This document shows positions 5,550 to 14,001 of a stretch of DNA of 23,603 bases, one piece after another. The position numbers were made by a program, and so were the translations under genes. Below the pieces are notes generated by a model. It was given only the letters and a program-made list of their open reading frames with translations. It was not told the origin of the DNA and made no database searches. Origin of the DNA: Candidatus Micrarchaeia archaeon (GTDB lineage: Archaea > Micrarchaeota > Micrarchaeia > Anstonellales > JAHKLY01); contig JBAZFO010000019.1 of the NCBI GenBank assembly GCA_041653315.1, forward strand, positions 1 through 23,603, written 5' to 3'. Position 1 is the first letter of the stretch. Every line of letters begins with the position of its first letter.

Positions 5550-7604
5550 TTAAAATTGTTCCACAATTTTTACAAATCCAGATTTAACTTTATATAAATC
5601 TCCTTTATAGATTAATTCATCAATTAAACGTTTTGCAATTTCTGGATCAATATCATAAGATTTAACCTCTTCAATAATCTTAATTACTTCAACAGAATCA
5701 AATTTTTTCTGTAAATCTCTTATTACATTCATTATAGTATTTATTTTATCAATTTGAGATTTTGGTTTTCCAGTAGCAATAATATCAATATCAAAAACTC
5801 CAGTTTCTTTATCCATACCTACTTTTTGCATCATCCAATCCATTAATAAAATAGCTTCATCTGCATCTTTTGATTCAACTCTTTCACTTAATCTTAATTT
5901 TGCTGAAGCTTCTGCCATTCTTACTAATCCTTCAATTTGTCTTGGTGTAATAGAAATTGAACCTGATTTTTTACCCATTTTTCTCATTTTACCATAATAA
6001 ACTTTAATTTTATCTGAGGCTTCATCACTCAAAATAGGTTTAATATGTTGTCTTGCATATGCAATATATTTTTTAAGAAACTCTCTATCCACCATACTTT
6101 CATCATTAATTTCTTGACTTTGGTCTGCTGATAATCTATGGCTGCTTAATATTTTTTCAGCTAGTTCTCTATCTTTTTCTTCATCTAAAATATCCATTAT
6201 TGGAAAAATTAAATCAAACCTTGATAATAATGTTGGGGGGATATCAAATTGTTCGGCAGGTAATCTATTAGGATCAAATCTGCCGTATTTAGGATTTGCA
6301 GCTGCTAAAATTGAGGCTTTGGATTTTAATCTTGCAACAATCCCTGCTTTTGCAATACTTATAGTCCCGCTTTCCATTACTTCATGCAAAGAAGACCTCT
6401 CATCTTTATCAATTTTATCAAATTCATCAACACCCACAATTCCTCCACTTGCTAAAACTAACGCACCTGCTTTTAATGTCCAACCCCCATCACTTAATTC
6501 ATCTTTTTCAACTGATACTGTCAAACCAACTCCAGAAACAGATTTACCTGATACGTATAAACTTTTAGGAGCTAATGCAACTACATATTGAAGCAATCTG
6601 GATTTAGCTGCACCTGGATCTCCAATTAATAAAATATGAATATCTTCCCTTATTTTAGCACCACCCGGCATTTCTTTTCCTTTTGTTCCACCAAATAATT
6701 GAAGTGCAATCCCTTGTTTTATCTCATCATGCCCATAAATACCTGGTGCAATAGATTTAACTAATTTTTCAAATAATTTAGGATCTTTTGAAAAATCTTT
6801 AATCTTTTTTTCCTCTTCATCACTAATTTCTAATTCTTCAAAATCCTGTTGTATGCCTCTAACATGCAAAACATCTAAATACTTAGTATAAATCAGTGCA
6901 CTACTCCCTTTAGCAAAGGCACTTGGGGGCCTAAGTCTTAGTGTCCCAGTTACTTCAATTGTATTACCAGGAATAACTGAGTTAACTAAATCATCTTCAA
7001 GCCATAATTCTAATCTTGCGGGGGGCGTACCTCCTTTAACTCTTTCTAAAAGTTCTTGAATTTCTGCTCTTTGAACATCCAAAAATTCTGAATCTTCTTC
7101 TATTAATTTTAATGCTTTTCTTTTACACGCTTCACACACACTTGGGGTTTTAACACTTGAATCTAATGGAATTTTATATATTGCATCACATATTTCACAT
7201 TTGTAAACAGCAACTTTAACTCTATGTTTAACTTCTGCTCTTTTTGTGACTACTCCTTTAATATTAATCATTTTACCTAAAGACTTTGATCCCATACTTT
7301 CTATTAACATTCCAGATTCAATCATATTATGAAATCTTACGTGTGGTCTAAATTCAATACCTGGTGCAACTGCTAAATTCATATTAACCAATGCAAGTCT
7401 AGCAGCTTTTAATATAATATCTGGTTTTTCAATTAATTGATCTGCTAATTCCGGACTAAATTTTTCAAAATCTTCATAATCAACTAATAAACTTTTTTGT
7501 TTTGGATATTTTGATACCAATGTATATATATTTTTTTTATAATTAGATTCAAAGAACTCTTGAATTTCTTTAACAATAGGTTCAATATCTGCTTCTTTCA
7601 CCAT
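5550..7604 (-). CDS. mcm: MCM replicative DNA helicase
   Basis: This is the archaeal minichromosome maintenance helicase, the hexameric 3'-5' helicase of replication forks. The N-terminal DNA-binding domain carries a zinc module with CEIC and CEAC. The AAA+ core has Walker A GDPGAAKS (about residue 320), Walker B with GVDEFDKI (about 393), sensor-1 AAANPKYG and the arginine-finger motif LLSRFDLIF (about 460). A C-terminal winged-helix-like region follows. The length of about 684 residues is normal and no intein interrupts it. The frame extends upstream to 7631, but GGGAG four bases before ATG 7604 marks that ATG as the start. A TATA box at 7633-7640 lies about 30 nt upstream. The presenilin gene begins at the mcm stop. 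No GINS or Orc1/Cdc6 gene is in the window. Confidence 0.97.
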   Translation of the reverse strand: MVKEADIEPIVKEIQEFFESNYKKNIYTLVSKYPKQKSLLVDYEDFEKFSPELADQLIEKPDIILKAARLALVNMNLAVAPGIEFRPHVRFHNMIESGMLIESMGSKSLGKMINIKGVVTKRAEVKHRVKVAVYKCEICDAIYKIPLDSSVKTPSVCEACKRKALKLIEEDSEFLDVQRAEIQELLERVKGGTPPARLELWLEDDLVNSVIPGNTIEVTGTLRLRPPSAFAKGSSALIYTKYLDVLHVRGIQQDFEELEISDEEEKKIKDFSKDPKLFEKLVKSIAPGIYGHDEIKQGIALQLFGGTKGKEMPGGAKIREDIHILLIGDPGAAKSRLLQYVVALAPKSLYVSGKSVSGVGLTVSVEKDELSDGGWTLKAGALVLASGGIVGVDEFDKIDKDERSSLHEVMESGTISIAKAGIVARLKSKASILAAANPKYGRFDPNRLPAEQFDIPPTLLSRFDLIFPIMDILDEEKDRELAEKILSSHRLSADQSQEINDESMVDREFLKKYIAYARQHIKPILSDEASDKIKVYYGKMRKMGKKSGSISITPRQIEGLVRMAEASAKLRLSERVESKDADEAILLMDWMMQKVGMDKETGVFDIDIIATGKPKSQIDKINTIMNVIRDLQKKFDSVEVIKIIEEVKSYDIDPEIAKRLIDELIYKGDLYKVKSGFVKIVEQF

Positions 7605-7632
7605 ACAACTCCCACTATATATATACACCAAA

Positions 7633-7640
7633 TATTTAAA
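7633..7640 (-). promoter_or_regulatory. TATA box of mcm
   Basis: TTTAAATA on the minus strand, 29 nt upstream of the mcm ATG, with an A/T-rich flank. It implies a very short leader holding GGGAG. A second TATA-like CTTTATAAG at 7661-7670 is an alternative. Confidence 0.55.
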
Positions 7641-7655
7641 TTAATAATTAAACAG

Positions 7656-7745
7656 AAAAGCTTATAAAGAAAAATATTCATTTTTAACCACAAGTGTATA
7701 ATTTTTATACATTTGTATTACTATTTTTTCAATTCATAAGCTTTT
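7656..7745. promoter_or_regulatory. Nested inverted repeats between divergent mcm and lipoprotein genes
   Basis: The outer arms AAAAGCTTAT (7656-7665) and ATAAGCTTTT (7736-7745) form a perfect 10-bp inverted repeat centred near 7700. Inside it, TGTATAA-TTT-TTATACA (7695-7711) is a perfect 7-bp dyad centred at 7703. The two are almost concentric and sit between the two outward promoters, as expected for operators of a shared dimeric regulator. The dyad could also be a structured element. The regulator is unknown. Confidence 0.5.
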
Positions 7746-7750
7746 TAAAT
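7742..7750 (+). promoter_or_regulatory. TATA box of the Roadblock lipoprotein gene
   Basis: TTTTTAAAT lies 21-29 nt upstream of ATG 7771 and no ribosome binding site is seen, so transcription should start at or next to the ATG (leaderless mRNA). Confidence 0.6.
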
Positions 7751-7770
7751 TTGAATGTAATATCTCAAAT

Positions 7771-10194
7771 ATGCAAAAAAGAATAATTCTAGGATTATTA
7801 TTAATTTTATTATTCACCTTCGGGTGTACGGCTCCCGTTTATCAAGAAGGGGGAAACCCAGAAAAAATTTCTAAAATATACGAATCAGACATTAATAATG
7901 ATGGAATAATTGAAAGTGCAACATATATTTTTGAAGAACAAACATATAATAATTCTATAATCACTCAAAAAATTATAAGTATTAAACCAAATTTTAATTT
8001 ATCTAAACTTAGTATTAATATTGAAAATGAAAAAATAGATGATAAATATTATTTTGAAAATCTAACAATTGAAGAATTAAAAATATATTTAAATAATTTT
8101 GATAAAAAAAGAAGTAATATTGTTGCTGTAACAGGAGAAGCACAATGCAAACAATATTTAGGTTTAAATAGAGAAGATTTGCCTTGTATTAGTGTAGATA
8201 CATGTGCAAAAGCCTGCATTGGAGCGCCAATATGTCAATTTATTTATTTAAATATGGGAGAACCTTTTGCAGAAGATTTATTTGAATTAAATTCTAATTT
8301 TAATGAGATGGATAATAAAATTAAAGAAATAGATATAATATTTAATGAAATTGAAGGAAATGAAAACGATTTAGAAAAAGAAAAAATTGAATCAATAATA
8401 CAAAAAATAGAACAAATATCTATTTTAGGAGGAAAAATAAATCAAAATCCTATAATAGATAAAAATGTATATTATTTATGTAATCAAATAAATTATGATA
8501 ACACTGAACTGCAAAAAATTTATGATGCAATATCTAATAATTTAAAAACTGAATACTCTGGTGAAATAATAAAAAATAAAATACAAAAAACCGAAGCTCC
8601 TGTTGATTATGTTAAATATGATATATATATTCAAATAACAGAAGAAAGTGACAGGCCTTTTTCAACTATTAAAATAGTAGATAAAATTCCAGATAGTATT
8701 AATATTGATAAAACAACTTTAAAAACAAGTTCAAATTTTTCTATTATTAATCCAGATTCAGTTGAATGGAGTATAAATAAAGCAGGAGGAGGAGAAATTT
8801 CTAGTTTTATTATGTATTCATTTGAATCAGATGAATTAATAAACAAAGAATGGATAGAAAACAATTTAAAAACTCCATATATAACTATTGAATCATTTTC
8901 ATTGGGTGGTACTCCTTTGACTTCTATTTTTTTAGGATTCATTAATTTAGGTTTTACTTTTTTTTTTAATTTTTCTAATTATTTTATAGCATTCGCATTT
9001 GTTTGTGCATTACTGCTTATTATACTTAGATTAATTGAAATGCTACTTTTATTTTTTTGGTATTTTATTACGGGTACATCAAAAAGACAGGATTTGAATA
9101 CAATAAAAAATAATTGGTTAGGTAAATCAAATCCAAAATACTTACAATATATCATTTTAGGAGTAGGATTACTTATTTTTGGGCTTTTATTAAATTTTAT
9201 CTCCCCTTCAAATATACCTGATAAGACTTTAATTCTTGAAAATATCGGATATAATATGACAATATTCCCTATAGGAGGAATTATTTCATTTTTGATTTTA
9301 TTTGGTCTTGTTTCTATTTATTTTTCTATTGAAGATTTTTTCAAAGGATCTATTTTAAAAACAGGTTATTATGAAAGTGCACAAAAAATTGCTAAAAAAA
9401 TAAATTTAGAAAACCTCAAAGTATTAGAACAAAAAATAGAAGAAGTACAAAAAAAAATGGTAAAAACAGCTGAATTAAAAATTGATATATCAGAAGAACA
9501 GGAGATACTAAATTCTATACCCCTTGTAAGAATTAAAGAATTAATTCAAAAAAATGAACAAAATACTGCAAAAAAAGTTATAGAACAAAGCATTAATAGA
9601 TGTGAATTTAGTATAGGAACAATAGAAAAAAAGATAGAAATAGCAAATGACATTTGGAAAAATTGGAAAACAAAATTTGATCAATTATTAAAAAAAGATG
9701 GAGAAATTAGAAAAGAGATGCTTATAGATATCCCAAGAACTTGGAGAAGTTGGACTTTAGAAAAATATTTAACAGAAAATTTAGATAAAGATTTAATTAT
9801 TGAAAATGGAATACTCAAAAAGATAGAAATAAAAAAAATGAGAAAAAAAGATTTCACAGAAATTTTAGATTCTTTAATAAGTAATAATGAGGGAATAAAA
9901 AATGCAGCAATAGTAAGAATTGATGGAAAAATGATGGCTTCGGTTTTAGATAAAAAAATAAATAGTTCATTAGTATCTTTAATGCTTGCTAGAATGACGA
10001 AATCAATAAAAATTATTGAAACAACCGCAAATATAGGAAAAACAGAATATATTTTATCACGTTCTGGAAAAAATTTATTTTTTGCAAGATCAAGCGGGGA
10101 CTTAATATTACTATGTATAACTGAATCAATTACTCAAATAAATGATTTGATTGAAATTACAGAAGAATCTATAAATGAGCTTAATAAAATATAA
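7771..10194 (+). CDS. Lipobox membrane protein with C-terminal Roadblock/LC7-like domain
   Basis: An 807-residue protein of unknown family with a readable layout. Residues 1-19 are a lipoprotein signal ending in TFGC. The ectodomain (about 20-375) is Asn/Ile/Lys-rich and includes a cysteine cluster (five Cys at about 126-158) that could form disulfides. Hydrophobic segments lie at about 385-430, 457-477 and 495-518. A coiled-coil stretch (about 520-650) follows, then the last 110 residues (NAAIVRIDGKMMAS, then ILSRSGKNLFFARSSGDLILL) match the Roadblock/LC7 pattern of small-GTPase-associated dimerisation domains. With an external lipid anchor and an odd number of helices the Roadblock end would be cytoplasmic. 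A link between outside and a cytoplasmic GTPase is inference; no MglA-like GTPase is nearby. The mRNA is probably leaderless. Confidence 0.85.
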   Translation: MQKRIILGLLLILLFTFGCTAPVYQEGGNPEKISKIYESDINNDGIIESATYIFEEQTYNNSIITQKIISIKPNFNLSKLSINIENEKIDDKYYFENLTIEELKIYLNNFDKKRSNIVAVTGEAQCKQYLGLNREDLPCISVDTCAKACIGAPICQFIYLNMGEPFAEDLFELNSNFNEMDNKIKEIDIIFNEIEGNENDLEKEKIESIIQKIEQISILGGKINQNPIIDKNVYYLCNQINYDNTELQKIYDAISNNLKTEYSGEIIKNKIQKTEAPVDYVKYDIYIQITEESDRPFSTIKIVDKIPDSINIDKTTLKTSSNFSIINPDSVEWSINKAGGGEISSFIMYSFESDELINKEWIENNLKTPYITIESFSLGGTPLTSIFLGFINLGFTFFFNFSNYFIAFAFVCALLLIILRLIEMLLLFFWYFITGTSKRQDLNTIKNNWLGKSNPKYLQYIILGVGLLIFGLLLNFISPSNIPDKTLILENIGYNMTIFPIGGIISFLILFGLVSIYFSIEDFFKGSILKTGYYESAQKIAKKINLENLKVLEQKIEEVQKKMVKTAELKIDISEEQEILNSIPLVRIKELIQKNEQNTAKKVIEQSINRCEFSIGTIEKKIEIANDIWKNWKTKFDQLLKKDGEIRKEMLIDIPRTWRSWTLEKYLTENLDKDLIIENGILKKIEIKKMRKKDFTEILDSLISNNEGIKNAAIVRIDGKMMASVLDKKINSSLVSLMLARMTKSIKIIETTANIGKTEYILSRSGKNLFFARSSGDLILLCITESITQINDLIEITEESINELNKI

Positions 10195-10216
10195 ACCGAA
10201 CAATTCCATTAATCTT

Positions 10217-10224
10217 TTTAAATA
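10217..10224 (+). promoter_or_regulatory. TATA box of the beta-propeller lipoprotein gene
   Basis: TTTAAATA 32-39 nt upstream of ATG 10256, in the short gap after the preceding gene. The GGTGAT ribosome binding site (10246-10251) lies between it and the ATG. Confidence 0.55.
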
Positions 10225-10255
10225 AAGTATTAGTTAAATTTAATAGGTGATATAA

Positions 10256-12151
10256 ATGAATAAAAAAATTATGTTATTTGGTTTTGTAATTTTTGCATCA
10301 TTCTTAATATTCGGATGTATAAACATACCAGAACCACATGAAAATAGAAGTATATTAAATGCATTTAATGAAAATAAAGAATTCGAATTTATTCCAGCAG
10401 AAAGATTAGAAAATATTGAAAAGATAATTCAATTATCTGATACATATTACTATGGATCTTCATTTATAATGAGAGATACCATGCAAGTAGATATGGCAAT
10501 GCCTACTGGAGCAATAGCTGAAGAATCAATGGTTAAATCTCCAAATGATTTTTCAACAACAAATGTTCAAGTTTTTGGTATAGATGAATTAGATATAGTA
10601 AAAATAGATAGTTTAACTGGAAATAAAATTTACTATTTAAACGGAGATAAACTAAATTTAATTAATTCTTATCCTATAGAAAATATGGAAGTATATAAAT
10701 CTATAAATACTGAATATGGGAATGGAATTTATGAATATAAAAATTCAATAATGACAATTTCTTATAATAAAATAGAAACATTTGATAAAAATGGAAATTC
10801 AAAATGGTATGCAAATTTAAATGCAACATATCTTGATTCAAGAATGAAAGACGGAATTGTATATTTAATTTTACAAGAATCCCCCACTTATCCTTATACC
10901 CCAAAACCAATTAGAATTTGTGGAGAGTTAGGATGTAATCAAATAGAAATTGACTATGCAGATATTTATATTCCTAGAAATATGGATGGAAATGTGTTTT
11001 ATGATATACTATCAATAGATATTGAAAATGGAGAAGTATTAGATAAAAAAACATTTATGGGGCCTTATTCTTCAACAACATATGTTTCTGAAGAAAATAT
11101 ATATTTTGCAATGTATAAAAATAATCCAGAAAGTCAAGTAATGTTTTATTATTTATTAGACGAAGGAAAAAATTTAATTAATAATGAAGTATATAACAGA
11201 TTAATTTATTTAAACGCATTAAATATTTCAGACCAAGCAAAAACAGTTGAATTTGAAATAATAATGCAGTCAATATATCAAGGATTAACAAATGAAGAAA
11301 GAGCAGAATTATCCAATGACCTTCAAAAAGGATATTCTTCTTATGTACTAAAATACCCAGAGAAAAAAGAATATACTGGTATTTTAAAAGTATCATATTT
11401 AAACGGAGAATTAGAAATGGCTGAAACTGGAAAAATACCTGGAAGACTATTAAACCAGTTCTCAATGGATGAATATGAAAATAATTTAAGAATTGCTTTT
11501 ACATTTGGAAATCGAGATGATTCACAAAATGGATTAATTATCTTAGATAAAGAAATGAATGAGCTTTCAAGAATAACTGGAATGGCAGAAGGTGAAAGAA
11601 TTTATGCAATAAGATTTATTGGAGAAACAGGATATATGGTCACATATAGACAAATTGATCCATTATTTATTATTGACTTATCAAACCCTTCAAAACCAGA
11701 AGTTAAAGGAGAATTAAAAGTTCCTGGATATTCAACTTATCTACATCCAATAGGAGATAATAAATTAATTGGAATAGGGCAAGATGATTGGAAAATGAAA
11801 ATATCATTATTTGATGTTTCAAATCCTTCAAAACCACTGGAATTAGATTCTTTTATAACAGAAGAAGGATGGAGTGAAGCACTGTATAATCATCATGCAT
11901 TCTTATGGGACCCAAATAATAATTTTGCAATAATCCCTATGGGAAATAAAAATTATGTATTTGAAATAAAAAATTCTGAAGAAATTGGAATGCGTAAAAT
12001 AATAGAAGAAAACGCAGTTAGGAATTTATATGTAGATAATATTTTATATGTTATTTCATATAATAAAATAAGCGCATATTCAATGGATGATTTTTCAGAG
12101 ATAAAATACATAAATATCGAAGGTAGTAATTATCCAGTAGGATATTACTAA
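10256..12151 (+). CDS. Secreted beta-propeller domain lipoprotein (PF09826-like)
   Basis: A 631-residue exported protein. The signal peptide ends in a lipobox IFGC (Cys at about residue 21). The body has the features of the archaeal C-terminal beta-propeller family: VFGIDELDIVKID near residue 115, a repeated blade pattern of aromatic beta-strands, and IDPLFIIDLSNPSKPEV followed by LFDVSNPSKP in the last third. These proteins are thought to sit on the cell surface; their biochemical role is unknown, and protein or polysaccharide binding is the usual guess for propellers. GGTGAT four bases before the ATG supports the start. It follows the Roadblock lipoprotein by 61 nt and has its own TATA box. 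A T-rich terminator follows the stop. Confidence 0.9.
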   Translation: MNKKIMLFGFVIFASFLIFGCINIPEPHENRSILNAFNENKEFEFIPAERLENIEKIIQLSDTYYYGSSFIMRDTMQVDMAMPTGAIAEESMVKSPNDFSTTNVQVFGIDELDIVKIDSLTGNKIYYLNGDKLNLINSYPIENMEVYKSINTEYGNGIYEYKNSIMTISYNKIETFDKNGNSKWYANLNATYLDSRMKDGIVYLILQESPTYPYTPKPIRICGELGCNQIEIDYADIYIPRNMDGNVFYDILSIDIENGEVLDKKTFMGPYSSTTYVSEENIYFAMYKNNPESQVMFYYLLDEGKNLINNEVYNRLIYLNALNISDQAKTVEFEIIMQSIYQGLTNEERAELSNDLQKGYSSYVLKYPEKKEYTGILKVSYLNGELEMAETGKIPGRLLNQFSMDEYENNLRIAFTFGNRDDSQNGLIILDKEMNELSRITGMAEGERIYAIRFIGETGYMVTYRQIDPLFIIDLSNPSKPEVKGELKVPGYSTYLHPIGDNKLIGIGQDDWKMKISLFDVSNPSKPLELDSFITEEGWSEALYNHHAFLWDPNNNFAIIPMGNKNYVFEIKNSEEIGMRKIIEENAVRNLYVDNILYVISYNKISAYSMDDFSEIKYINIEGSNYPVGYY

Positions 12152-12154
12152 ACC

Positions 12155-12169
12155 TTTTTTTCTTTTTTT
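12155..12169 (+). terminator. Poly-T terminator after the beta-propeller gene
   Basis: Two T runs of seven separated by one C (12155-12169), beginning 4 nt after the stop codon. Archaeal termination works on such T tracts without a hairpin. A new promoter follows at once at 12186. Confidence 0.6.
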
Positions 12170-12185
12170 ATAACATATAAAAACA

Positions 12186-12193
12186 TTTATAAA
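12186..12193 (+). promoter_or_regulatory. TATA box of the GNAT gene (AAAAACATTTATAAA type)
   Basis: TTTATAAA preceded by AAAAACA, about 24-31 nt upstream of ATG 12217 with no ribosome binding site, so the mRNA is nearly leaderless. The same AAAAACATTTATAAA string recurs before 12899 and before S6e. Confidence 0.6.
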
Positions 12194-12216
12194 GACCTAA
12201 AGTTGCTAATATTAAT

Positions 12217-12705
12217 ATGACTTTTTTATTCCCAATTAAAAAAAAGGTAATTGAACATTCAAAACCACCTTGGCATATAGAACCTTTTCATTATAAACAC
12301 TTTAAGTTACATAATCAATTTAGATTAAGAAAAATTTTGGCAATTGGAAAAAAGGATTATGTTAAAAAATTTTTATCTAATATTAAAAAAGAAGGGTTTA
12401 TTCCACCAAATTTTATTTTTACTGCTAACAAAGAGAATAAAGTAATAGGTTTTGTAAGATATCAAATCACTGAAGATGAAAAATTACATATTTATAGTAT
12501 TGCAGTTGATTATACTAAGGCAGAAAAAGGAGTAAGTGATGCTTTGGTACAAAAATGTATTGAAACGGCAAAAAATGCAAATTTAAGCCAAATTTTTGCT
12601 ATTATACAAGCAAATAATTTTTTTTCATTAGGATTATTTAAAAGAAACGGTTTTGAAATAGAGTTCCTTAATCCTTATGAATGGATTGCTACTTTAAACT
12701 TATAA
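12217..12705 (+). CDS. GNAT-family N-acetyltransferase-like protein
   Basis: A 162-residue protein with the GNAT order of strands and helices: a strand VIGFVRYQI (about residue 74), a core strand LHIYSIAVD (about 88), an acetyl-CoA loop region, helix ALVQKCIETAKN, strand IFAIIQANN and the closing LFKRNGFEI (about 145). Known GNATs transfer an acetyl group from acetyl-CoA to an amine. The loop that normally reads R/Q-x-x-G-x-G/A is degenerate here (KAEKGVSDA), so cofactor binding may be altered. The N-terminal 50 residues are basic and His-rich (PPWHIEPFHYKHF). It is a monocistronic gene. Substrate cannot be inferred. Confidence 0.8.
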   Translation: MTFLFPIKKKVIEHSKPPWHIEPFHYKHFKLHNQFRLRKILAIGKKDYVKKFLSNIKKEGFIPPNFIFTANKENKVIGFVRYQITEDEKLHIYSIAVDYTKAEKGVSDALVQKCIETAKNANLSQIFAIIQANNFFSLGLFKRNGFEIEFLNPYEWIATLNL

Positions 12706-12844
12706 ATATGAAGCCTAAATTAATTTTATTGTATAAAGATATTAATTAAAGAATATAAAATAGATTAAAAAATATCTCAAATTATATACTATTAAAATAT
12801 TTGATAAAAAAAGGATTTATATTTTTAAATTTTATATAAAAACA

Positions 12845-12852
12845 TTTATAAA
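12845..12852 (+). promoter_or_regulatory. Core promoter of the unknown gene pair at 12899
   Basis: AAAAACATTTATAAA again; TTTATAAA at 12845-12852, then TATACACAATATTAA beginning 14 nt after the first T (12859). Transcription probably starts near 12870, leaving a leader of about 25 nt with GAGG. Confidence 0.6.
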
Positions 12853-12898
12853 TACCTTTATACACAATATTAATCTAAATTAAATAGAGGAAATGAAT

Positions 12899-13387
12899 AT
12901 GGTATTTAAAGAATTTAAAATGGATAAAAGAAAATTTAAAAAGAATACGGAAAAAGGAGATAAGTTTTTTGGTAATGAAAAAGGAGCAGACCTTTTAAGA
13001 GGAAATCCCATAAATTGGCAAAGTAATTCAGAAATAATTATTGAATTAACAAATTCATTTTTAGATGCTCATCTTATTAGTATTAAATCTGATCTAAAAA
13101 ATGAAATGTATAAAAATGTTAATAATATTTTAGAAGAACTTAAAAATGATAATCGAATGTTATTAGTAGCTATGAAAACAATAATCCGAATTGCGCAAAG
13201 AACAGAAGATTGTAATTGTATAAAAAAAGCATGTGATGCATTCTGGCTTCTAAAATATGATTCTTATAATTTTGAAACAAAAGCAAATGCAATTAGTTTA
13301 ATTGCACAGGAGTTTAAAGATTCAAAATTAATAATAATGGCATGTGATATTATTATAAAAGAAGAATTAGAAAAATATAGAAGATGA
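12899..13387 (+). CDS. Protein of unknown function (helical, 162 aa)
   Basis: A soluble helical protein with no recognised family. The N-terminal 45 residues are Lys/Gly-rich and probably flexible; the rest forms amphipathic helices that could be repeats of a TPR/HEAT-like fold. Cysteines occur at DCNCIKKAC (about residues 105-111), perhaps metal-binding or disulfide. GAGG (12887-12890) is 8 nt from ATG 12899 but only 2 nt from the upstream in-frame ATG at 12893, so I chose the former. The stop overlaps the next start by 4 nt (ATGA), which implies coupling and a shared process. Confidence 0.75.
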   Translation: MVFKEFKMDKRKFKKNTEKGDKFFGNEKGADLLRGNPINWQSNSEIIIELTNSFLDAHLISIKSDLKNEMYKNVNNILEELKNDNRMLLVAMKTIIRIAQRTEDCNCIKKACDAFWLLKYDSYNFETKANAISLIAQEFKDSKLIIMACDIIIKEELEKYRR

Positions 13388-14001
13388 AATATATGCATAG
13401 AACAAAAGAAGAATTAATACAAGGAATACATGCTAAATTAGACTCTAAAGTAGCTCCTATACAAGATAATGAATTAAGAATGAGATATAGAGAATTCTTT
13501 TTTCATAAGTATCTCCCATTCCAACCAAAAAGAAGAAAAAGAGCAGAACGCTTATTAAAACAAATACACCCAGAATTTTTAAAAGCAATGTTAAAAGTTG
13601 AAAAAGATGTGTCTATAACAAAAAAAATTGATAAATTAAAAAAACAAATTGAAAAGGAAATCAATTGTTCTTCTCCAAATATCAAATTTTTAAAAAGAGC
13701 ATACACTTCTTTATTTAAAATAGTAAATGATATTCAATATTTAGAAGAAGAAGCAAAGCAATTAGAAAAAATTGGTGCTTTTTATGAATCAGCAGAAGTT
13801 TATTTTTCTTTATATTTATTAAACAAAAAAGAGGAATATATTCACGAAGTAGAATCATTAATCATAAAAGCAAAAAAATTTAGAAAACCAAATGCAATAT
13901 ATAATCCTTATAAATTAAAAAAGATGGGACTTCTATTTTCAAAAATGCTTAATATGAATTCAAGAAGTTTAATTAAGGTAATTCAAACACAGAATCTTTA
14001 A
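13384..14001 (+). CDS. Basic coiled-coil protein of unknown function (205 aa)
   Basis: No known family. It is strongly basic in the first 60 residues (KRRKRAERLLK), consistent with nucleic-acid or ribosome contact. A Lys-rich coiled coil (about 75-95) and helical pairs to the C-terminus follow; the segment AFYESAEVYFSLYLL looks like a TPR helix pair. Its ATG overlaps the stop of the preceding gene (ATGA), so the two are coupled. Its last 29 nt overlap the end of a lipoprotein gene on the opposite strand. Confidence 0.75.
   Translation: MKYMHRTKEELIQGIHAKLDSKVAPIQDNELRMRYREFFFHKYLPFQPKRRKRAERLLKQIHPEFLKAMLKVEKDVSITKKIDKLKKQIEKEINCSSPNIKFLKRAYTSLFKIVNDIQYLEEEAKQLEKIGAFYESAEVYFSLYLLNKKEEYIHEVESLIIKAKKFRKPNAIYNPYKLKKMGLLFSKMLNMNSRSLIKVIQTQNL

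Noticed and set aside
7605..7770. A replication origin next to mcm
   Set aside because: The symmetry is promoter-sized, there is no Orc1/Cdc6 gene or repeated origin-box array here, so transcription control is the simpler reading.
12706..12892. A small gene or RNA in the gap between the GNAT gene and 12899
   Set aside because: No open frame of useful length, no C/D box pair and no tRNA-like stems; only a promoter near the end.
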